Assembly (NCBI GenBank): GCA_030612185.1
Contig: JAUWOI010000339.1
Coordinates: forward strand, 1 to 5,360
DNA length: 5,360 bases
DNA from: Anaerolineae bacterium
GTDB lineage: Bacteria; Chloroflexota; Anaerolineae; B4-G1
Direction of reading: 5' to 3'
In this document: piece by piece, positions 1 through 4,149 of the stretch
How the letters are laid out: each line of letters starts with the position of its first letter
How positions within the stretch are numbered: the stretch's first letter is position 1
Translations under genes and position numbers: made by a program
Notes under the pieces: generated by a model
Database searches by the model: none
What the model saw: only the letters and a program-made list of their open reading frames with translations
What the model was told of the DNA's origin: nothing

Positions 1-1
1 C

Positions 2-1045
2 TTCGGCCCGGCCAAACTCGGCCCTGCTGGTGCGACTGTTATCGGCGCGCGGTCGTTTCTCATCGCCTTCAACGTCTATCTGAACACTGATGACGTTACG
101 GTCGCGAAACGTATCGCCCGCGCCGTGCGCCACTCCTCCGGCGGGCTGCACCACGTCAAGGCGTTGGGACTATTGGTAGAAGGACAGGCGCAGGTCTCGA
201 TGAACCTGACCAACTTTCGCCGCACGCCCATCCATCGCGTGATGGAGATGATCCGCAGCGAGGCGGCCCGCTACGGCGTGGCGGTGACCCACAGCGAGTT
301 GGTGGGGCTGACGCCCCAGCGCGCGCTCGTGGATGCGGCCTGCTGGTATCTGCAACTGGACCTGGCTTCTGAGCAGGTGCTGGAGAACCGGCTGACTGAT
401 CTGGAAGCGGACGTCACCCCGACCCTCTTCCTCGACGCGGTGGCGGCCGAAACGCCTGCTCCGGGCGGGGGCTCGGTGGCTGCGCTGGCCGGTGCGTTGG
501 CGGCGGCGCTGGCGGCGATGGTCGGGCGGCTGACGCTGGGCAAGCCGAAGTACGCCGGGGTGGAGGCGGAGATGGAGACACTGGTGGCGGAGGCGGAGCG
601 GCTGCGCCAATCGCTCACGGCCCGCATCGCCGAGGACAGCGCCGCCTTTGAGGCGGTGATGGCGGCCTACCGGCTGCCCAGGCACAGCGACGAGCAGAAA
701 GCGGCGCGGCGAGCGGCGATCCAGGCCGCGCTGGCGCAGGCTGCTGAGGTGCCTCTGGCGACGGCGCAGGAAGCGGTCTCGGCGCTGGAACTGGCCCGCA
801 CGGCGGTGCAGGTTGGCAACGTCAACGCCATCACCGATGCAGGGACGGCGGCGCACGTTGCGCGGGCGGCCGTTGCGGGGGCGGCGCTTAACGTGCGGGT
901 CAACGCGGCGGCGCTGAAGGACCGGGCACGGGCGGCGGCCTGGCTGGTGGAACTGGCCGCACTCGAGCACCGTGCTGAGACACTGGTGGCCGAGGTGCAG
1001 GCTATCGTTGAGGAGCGGGGGGGCTTCGCTCTTGACCGCTCTTGA
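2..1045 (+). CDS. ftcD: Bifunctional glutamate formimidoyltransferase / formiminotetrahydrofolate cyclodeaminase, 5' truncated by window edge
   Basis: The frame is open from base 2 to a TGA at 1043-1045, giving 347 residues without the true start; fused family members are about 500-540 residues, so roughly 180 are missing. Residues 1-130 match the C-terminal part of the formiminotransferase domain (FGPAKLGPAGATVIGAR, then FLIAFNVYLNT and SSGGLHHVKALG). From about residue 141 the helical cyclodeaminase domain begins with LFLDAVAAETPAPGGGS; further on come NVNAITDAGTAAHVAR (about 274-289) and AALNVRVN, all typical of that domain. In the family, the first domain moves the formimino group from formiminoglutamate to tetrahydrofolate, and the second releases ammonia to give 5,10-methenyl-tetrahydrofolate, the last part of one histidine-degradation route. 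It is cytoplasmic. The gene is very GC-rich and rich in Ala/Glu codons. A promoter overlaps its stop, so it is probably not co-transcribed with the transporter downstream. Identification of the fusion is secure; the N-terminus is unseen. Confidence 0.95.
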   Translation, partial: FGPAKLGPAGATVIGARSFLIAFNVYLNTDDVTVAKRIARAVRHSSGGLHHVKALGLLVEGQAQVSMNLTNFRRTPIHRVMEMIRSEAARYGVAVTHSELVGLTPQRALVDAACWYLQLDLASEQVLENRLTDLEADVTPTLFLDAVAAETPAPGGGSVAALAGALAAALAAMVGRLTLGKPKYAGVEAEMETLVAEAERLRQSLTARIAEDSAAFEAVMAAYRLPRHSDEQKAARRAAIQAALAQAAEVPLATAQEAVSALELARTAVQVGNVNAITDAGTAAHVARAAVAGAALNVRVNAAALKDRARAAAWLVELAALEHRAETLVAEVQAIVEERGGFALDRS

Positions 1046-1046
1046 C
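1027..1046 (+). repeat. Perfect tandem duplication of a 10-bp unit
   Basis: CGCTCTTGAC occurs twice back to back (1027-1036 and 1037-1046). It covers the last codons and stop of the folate enzyme and duplicates a TTGAC -35-like core. The duplication therefore sets both the enzyme's C-terminus and the promoter layout. Confidence 0.8.
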
Positions 1047-1079
1047 TTTGAACTATAATCATGTTACACTCATTATACT
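1032..1079 (+). promoter_or_regulatory. Tandem sigma-70-like promoters for the ABC transporter operon
   Basis: TTGACC (1032-1037) is followed after 16 bp by a perfect TATAAT (1054-1059). The second copy, TTGACT (1042-1047), is followed after 17 bp by TACACT (1065-1070). A further TATACT lies at 1074-1079. The AT-rich stretch stands out sharply from the GC-rich coding region before it. Transcription would start near 1066-1078 and give a leader of about 370-380 nt before the receptor gene. Function is inferred from consensus and spacing only. Confidence 0.6.
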
Positions 1080-1098
1080 CACAAGGGTTTGTCAGTGG

Positions 1099-1191
1099 AA
1101 CACTACAACGAATTTAGAACAACGAATTCAGAATAAAACGAATGGTCGGGCGGAGCAAGAATTCGTTTGTTTCCCAATTCGCTGTAGTGTT
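1099..1191. repeat. 93-bp imperfect inverted repeat (MITE-like), flanked by GTGG
   Basis: The left arm 1099-1129 starts AACACTACAACGAATT. The right arm 1159-1191 ends AATTCGCTGTAGTGTT and is nearly its reverse complement. About 26 pairs form, with one early mismatch and a small bulge, around a loop of about 29 nt. The motif AACGAAT recurs at 1107-1113, 1121-1127 and 1137-1143. The four bases GTGG abut both ends (1095-1098 and 1192-1195), which could be a short target duplication or chance. No protein is encoded. As RNA it would form a long hairpin in the operon leader. Confidence 0.65.
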
Positions 1192-1205
1192 GTGGGAGCA
1201 AAACA

Positions 1206-1354
1206 GACTTTCCGAGAGCTCTCGTATTGAGATTTCTCGGAAAAGGGTAGGAGCCCAACCGCGTTGGGCGTTGTTTGGCCCAAGACGGCCAATGCGATTG
1301 GCCTGCTACCCGTCAGAAAGTTACCTACTCGACTTTCCGAGAACTCTCGTATCG
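1206..1354. repeat. Two 24-bp direct repeats (22/24 identical) bracketing a double hairpin
   Basis: Copies at 1206-1229 and 1331-1354 share GACTTTCCGAGA, one variable base, CTCTCGTAT, a second variable base and G. The first copy can also pair with the sequence after it: TTTCCGAGA (1209-1217) with TCTCGGAAA (1235-1243). It also contains the perfect palindrome GAGAGCTCTC (1214-1223). The second copy pairs weakly with GAAAGT at 1316-1321. Between the copies lies the GTAG-headed element at 1245-1311. The whole block may be one composite mobile repeat or a structured leader RNA. Confidence 0.6.
1245..1311. repeat. GTAG-headed inverted pair of hairpins (REPIN-like element 1)
   Basis: An outer stem GGGTAG (1245-1250) / CTACCC (1306-1311) encloses two perfect 7-bp hairpins: GCCCAAC-CGC-GTTGGGC (1253-1269) and GGCCAAT-GCG-ATTGGCC (1287-1303). 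The second half, reverse-complemented, aligns with the first over about 23 bases. Two of its differences fall at paired positions and are compensated (C:G to G:C and C:G to T:A), so base pairing has been preserved. A GTAG tetranucleotide before a palindrome, in inverted pairs, is the published layout of REP/REPIN sequences mobilised by RAYT transposases. Assignment to that class is an inference; no RAYT gene is in this window. Confidence 0.6.
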
Positions 1355-1356
1355 CG

Positions 1357-1370
1357 AAAGGAGGTGATGA
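1357..1370 (+). promoter_or_regulatory. Orphan, near-perfect Shine-Dalgarno sequence in the leader
   Basis: AAAGGAGGTGATGA at 1357-1370 is complementary to the 3' end of 16S rRNA over at least 12 bases, stronger than any start-linked site in this window. The only ATG (1367-1369) lies 2 bases after AGGAGG and opens just nine codons (MSRVPHSYL, stop 1394-1396), so it is poorly placed for initiation. The receptor gene starts 75 nt later with its own AGGAGG. It may bind ribosomes as a standby site, or be a remnant. Confidence 0.4.
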
Positions 1371-1444
1371 GCCGGGTCCCACACTCATATCTTTAAGACC
1401 TCACGTCAGATTAAACTGAACTATCACCAAAAGGAGGAACAAGA

Positions 1445-2302
1445 ATGCGCAAGTACAGACTTTCCATATTCGTTTTGCTTCTCGCGACCATGATGCTGGG
1501 TGGCTGCGGGGGCGGCGAGCCACAGGTGGAGGGGTGCCTGGGAACCGCCAAGGATGCCATCGTTGACCTCGAGTGCCGCGAGATCACGGTCGCTATTGAG
1601 AACGCCTATCTGCCCTTCAACTACGTCGACATCGAGACGGGCGAGCCCGGTGGCTGGGACTACGACGCCTGGGATGAGATCTGCACCCGGTTGCACTGCA
1701 AGCCTGTTTACACCGAGGCAGCCTGGGAGGGCATGATCCAGGCGGTGGGCGATGGCCAGTTCGACGCTGCGGCTGATGGCATCACCATCACCGAGGATCG
1801 GGCTGAGGTCGTGGACTTCTCCACGGGCTACATCAACATCGAGCAGCGGTTGCTCGTTCGCCTGGATGAGGACCGCATTTCGAGCATTGACGACATCGTC
1901 AACGATGAGAGCCTCGCCCTCGGCACGCAGACCGGCACGACCAACTATGAGACGGCCGCCACGTTCCTGCCGGAGGAACGCATCCAGGCGTTCGAGCAAT
2001 TCCCATTTGCCGTGCAGGCGCTGATCTCTGGTGACGTTGACGCGGTCATCATTGACGAGGTGGCCGGCCAGGGGTACCTGGGTGAGAACGCCGACACACT
2101 GAAACTGGTTGGTCCTTCGATGTCCAGCGACCAGTTGGCCTTCATCTTCCCCAAGGGAAGCGACCTGGTTGACCCCGTGAACCAGGCGATCAACGCGATG
2201 AAGTCAGATGGCTTCCTTGAAGAACTGAACACCCAGTACTTCGGCCCGAACTTCACCATGACCTACGACGACATCGGCCCAGGCGCCTACGGCGAAGAAT
2301 AG
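1445..2302 (+). CDS. Polar amino-acid ABC transporter substrate-binding lipoprotein (SBP_bac_3 family)
   Basis: The 285-residue protein starts at an ATG preceded by AGGAGG (1432-1437) with 7-nt spacing. Residues 1-21 form a lipoprotein signal peptide with Arg/Lys at 2, 3 and 5, a hydrophobic stretch and the lipobox LGGC, so Cys21 should be lipidated and the protein tethered outside the membrane. The family-3 fold runs from about residue 45 (REITVAIENAYLPFNY) to 266. By alignment with the HisJ/LAO family, Arg119 (TEDRAEVVDFS), Thr165/Thr166 (TQTGTTNYE) and Asp204 (VIIDEVAG) match the residues that hold the amino-acid carboxylate and amine groups. Cys80 and Cys85 sit where HisJ has a disulfide, though with closer spacing. 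The short tail NFTMTYDDIGPGAYGEE lies beyond the fold. It is the first gene of the operon with the permease and ATPase. The binding-site residues support an alpha-amino acid, but not a named one. Confidence 0.93.
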   Translation: MRKYRLSIFVLLLATMMLGGCGGGEPQVEGCLGTAKDAIVDLECREITVAIENAYLPFNYVDIETGEPGGWDYDAWDEICTRLHCKPVYTEAAWEGMIQAVGDGQFDAAADGITITEDRAEVVDFSTGYINIEQRLLVRLDEDRISSIDDIVNDESLALGTQTGTTNYETAATFLPEERIQAFEQFPFAVQALISGDVDAVIIDEVAGQGYLGENADTLKLVGPSMSSDQLAFIFPKGSDLVDPVNQAINAMKSDGFLEELNTQYFGPNFTMTYDDIGPGAYGEE

Positions 2303-2333
2303 ATTCTACCTCCCGTTCGCGTCGGATTAGCCG

Positions 2334-2370
2334 AACCGGTGTGCAGAATCAAGCGTTCTGCACACCGGTT
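2334..2370 (+). terminator. Perfect 15-bp stem-loop after the receptor gene (attenuator or mRNA stabiliser)
   Basis: AACCGGTGTGCAGAA (2334-2348) pairs fully with TTCTGCACACCGGTT (2356-2370) around a 7-base loop, 31 nt after the receptor stop. No T-run follows, only TATAGAATAG, so classic intrinsic termination would be weak. In SBP-permease operons such hairpins often protect the upstream mRNA 3' end, giving more receptor than membrane protein. That role is inferred here. Confidence 0.6.
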
Positions 2371-2480
2371 TATAGAATAGGGTGTATTTCATCTCGGTTG
2401 TAGGGCAATTTGGCAAATTGCCCCTGAGACAAGTTACCAACTTGTCCTACAACTCATTTGAAACGCACCCTATAGAATAG
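2371..2480. mobile_element. 91-bp MITE-like element with 9-10 bp target-site duplication
   Basis: TATAGAATAG occurs exactly at 2371-2380 and again at 2471-2480. Between the copies, the segment 2380-2470 begins GGGTGTATTTCA and ends TGAAACGCACCC; these are terminal inverted repeats matching at 10 of 12 positions. The direct repeat abuts the inverted repeats, as expected for a transposition target duplication of 9 bp (the tenth match equals the element's first G). The interior is the double hairpin at 2397-2453. No transposase is encoded, so movement would need an enzyme in trans. It sits between receptor and permease, and its right duplication ends just before the permease ribosome-binding site. 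Confidence 0.7.
2397..2453. repeat. GTAG-headed inverted pair of hairpins (REPIN-like element 2)
   Basis: An outer stem GTTGTAGG (2397-2404) / CCTACAAC (2446-2453) can enclose two hairpins. The first is GGGCAATTTG / CAAATTGCCC (2403-2423), sharing a base or two with the outer stem; the second is GACAAGTT-ACC-AACTTGTC (2428-2446). Reverse-complementing the second half aligns it to the first for about 28 bases. The differences at two stem positions are compensated on the other strand of the stem (G:C to A:T, T:A to G:C), and one becomes a wobble. The layout is the same as at 1245-1311, with unrelated stem sequence apart from GTAG. Confidence 0.65.
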
Positions 2481-2492
2481 CAGGAGTCATCC

Positions 2493-3371
2493 ATGGCTGA
2501 CACTCCATCTATCTCAGTAGTAGAGGGCAGACCCCAGATAGAGTCAGACCAGGTTCGACTGGGCAAACGCTTGGCTGACTTTCCCTGGTGGTTCCTGGCG
2601 TTGGTCCTGATCGCTATCTGGACAGGCTACTTCATTTTCACCAGGGAGAACTACCGCGAGGCTTTCGATTTCATCAAGGCCGGTCTCAGCACGGCCATCG
2701 TCATTTCACTCACGTCTTATGCAATTGCATTGGTGTTGGGCCTACTGGCCGGGCTGGGGCGTATCTCGCGCAATGTGGTGCTCAACAATCTCGCCACGCT
2801 GTACGTTGAACTCGTCCGTGGCATCCCCATGCTGGTGCTGATATTCTTCATCGCGCTGGTGGGTGTGCCGCTAGTGATGGAGGGCATAAATGCCCTGGGT
2901 GAGTGGCTGAACAGCCTGGGTCTGACATTGATCGGAAATTTCCTGATCAGTATAGAGCAAAAGGCCATCTCTATGAGTGTGCGGGCCATCGTCGCGCTAT
3001 CTGTCACTTATGGGGCGTTCCTGGCCGAGATATTCCGGGCCGGTATCCAGTCCATCACGCGGGGGCAGATGGAGGCGGCGCGCTCGCTGGGCATGAGTTA
3101 CGGGCAGGCCATGCGTTGCGTCATCCTGCCGCAGGCGATCCGCAACGTCCTGCCCGCGCTGGGGAATGACTTTGTGGCGATGGTGAAGGACTCGTCGCTG
3201 GTATCGGTTCTGGCCGTGCGGGATATCACGCAGATGGCGCGGTTGTATGCCGGTCGTACATTCCGTTTTCGTGAGGCGTTCATCACGCTGTCCGTCCTGT
3301 ACTTGACAATGACGGTTGCGCTTTCCTTGATGGTGCAATTTGTGGAAAGGCGGTTGCGTAGACATGTCTGA
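2493..3371 (+). CDS. Polar amino-acid ABC transporter permease (HisM/GlnP type)
   Basis: The 292-residue inner-membrane protein starts at ATG 2493 after AGGAG (2482-2486) with 6-nt spacing. A 30-residue hydrophilic N-terminus is followed by hydrophobic segments at about 31-50, 64-90, 100-128, 163-187, 220-244 and 262-285. The cytoplasmic EAA loop, which docks on the ATPase, is present as EAARSLG at 194-200 with ILP at 211-213, matching the family consensus. [15 protein letters not shown] (105-119) is the usual His/Gln/Glu permease signature. Residues 130-162 form a longer-than-usual periplasmic or amphipathic insertion ([18 protein letters not shown]). Only one permease gene is present, so a homodimer is likely. 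Its stop overlaps the ATPase start by 8 bp, implying translational coupling. Confidence 0.94.
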   Translation: MADTPSISVVEGRPQIESDQVRLGKRLADFPWWFLALVLIAIWTGYFIFTRENYREAFDFIKAGLSTAIVISLTSYAIALVLGLLAGLGRISRNVVLNNLATLYVELVRGIPMLVLIFFIALVGVPLVMEGINALGEWLNSLGLTLIGNFLISIEQKAISMSVRAIVALSVTYGAFLAEIFRAGIQSITRGQMEAARSLGMSYGQAMRCVILPQAIRNVLPALGNDFVAMVKDSSLVSVLAVRDITQMARLYAGRTFRFREAFITLSVLYLTMTVALSLMVQFVERRLRRHV

Positions 3372-4110
3372 GCATAAAGACATTATCGTCATCAAGGATC
3401 TCCACAAACACTTTGGCGACGTCAAAGCGCTCAACGGCATCAACCTGAGAGTCGAGCGGGGCAAAGTTGTGATTGTGATCGGGCCGAGCGGCTCCGGTAA
3501 GTCAACCATGCTACGCTGCATCAACTATTTGGAGGTGCCGACCAGTGGAGAGATCTGGATAGATGGCCAACGGTTGACGACTGACCCGAAGCAACTCAAC
3601 GCCGTCCGGACCGAGATCGGAATGGTCTTTCAACTCTTCAACCTGTTCCCGCATCTCACCGCGCTGGAGAACGTCACGCTCGCGCAACGTATAGTACGCA
3701 AGCGCTCGACCGAGGAGGCCGAAGAGATCGCGATGCAACAATTAAGGCGCGTCGGCATCCCGGAAAAGGCGCATGCCTACCCTACGCAGTTATCTGGTGG
3801 GCAACAGCAGCGCGTGGCGATTGCGCGGGCACTGGCGATGAATCCCAAGATCATGCTCTTTGATGAACCGACCTCGGCACTCGATCCGGAGATGATCCGC
3901 GAGGTGCTGGACGTGATGCTCGACCTGGCGCAGGAAGGCATGACGATGGTGGTTGTCTCACACGAGATGGGCTTCGCCAGGGCAGCCGCTGATCAGATGC
4001 TTCTCCTCGACGAAGGCTGCATTGTTGAGGACACCACGCCAGAGTTATTATTCACCGCACCCAAGCACGAGCGGACCAAGCAGTTCCTGAGCCAGATCTT
4101 GCATAAGTGA
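3364..4110 (+). CDS. Polar amino-acid ABC transporter ATP-binding protein (GlnQ/HisP type)
   Basis: The 248-residue cytoplasmic ATPase has every nucleotide-binding motif intact: Walker [10 protein letters not shown] (40-48), Q-loop Gln90 in [10 protein letters not shown], signature LSGGQQQR (143-150), Walker B IMLFDE (163-168), D-loop SALD and switch His200 in [20 protein letters not shown] is typical of the amino-acid uptake subfamily. ATG 3364 is chosen because [18 protein letters not shown] fits the family's usual N-terminus; an in-frame GTG at 3340 would add eight residues inside the permease gene. The Shine-Dalgarno is weak and distant (GGAAAGG, 3344-3350), and the ATG overlaps the permease stop (3369-3371), so re-initiation is probable. 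It dimerises to power the permease encoded upstream. Confidence 0.95.
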   Translation: MSEHKDIIVIKDLHKHFGDVKALNGINLRVERGKVVIVIGPSGSGKSTMLRCINYLEVPTSGEIWIDGQRLTTDPKQLNAVRTEIGMVFQLFNLFPHLTALENVTLAQRIVRKRSTEEAEEIAMQQLRRVGIPEKAHAYPTQLSGGQQQRVAIARALAMNPKIMLFDEPTSALDPEMIREVLDVMLDLAQEGMTMVVVSHEMGFARAAADQMLLLDEGCIVEDTTPELLFTAPKHERTKQFLSQILHK

Positions 4111-4129
4111 GGGTTGGGGCGTAAGAGGA

Positions 4130-4149
4130 GTTGGGAAGACTATCCCAAC
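4130..4149. terminator. Possible bidirectional terminator between convergent genes
   Basis: GTTGGGA (4130-4136) pairs with TCCCAAC (4143-4149) around a 6-base loop, 19 nt after the ATPase stop. It includes the stop and last codons of the minus-strand receptor gene. The more distant GGAG (4127-4130) / CTCC (4154-4157) could extend the structure. No T-run follows on either side, so it is a weak candidate. Confidence 0.4.

Noticed and set aside
170..970. Long open frame on the minus strand opposite the folate enzyme
   Set aside because: It is an antisense shadow of a GC-rich gene: Arg/His/Gln-rich with no recognisable domain, while the plus strand gives clear FTCD motifs.
1357..1378. Reverse-complement fragment of the 16S rRNA 3' end
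   Set aside because: Similarity stops after about 12-13 bases, which a strong Shine-Dalgarno sequence explains by itself.
1042..1396. Short overlapping open frames on both strands of the leader region
   Set aside because: They run through palindromic repeats, have no suitable ribosome-binding sites and show no protein-like composition.
1367..1396. Nine-codon leader peptide MSRVPHSYL
   Set aside because: The spacing from AGGAGG is only 2 nt and the peptide has no run of one amino acid as in classical attenuators; kept only as a possibility under the orphan Shine-Dalgarno.
1200..1444. T-box, glycine or lysine riboswitch in front of the amino-acid transporter
   Set aside because: I see no T-box AGGGTGGNACCGCG-type motif and no recognisable riboswitch core; the structure is explained better by REPIN-like repeats.
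3340..3363. GTG start of the ATPase at 3340
   Set aside because: It would add eight residues lying entirely inside the permease gene, whereas ATG 3364 gives the normal family N-terminus.
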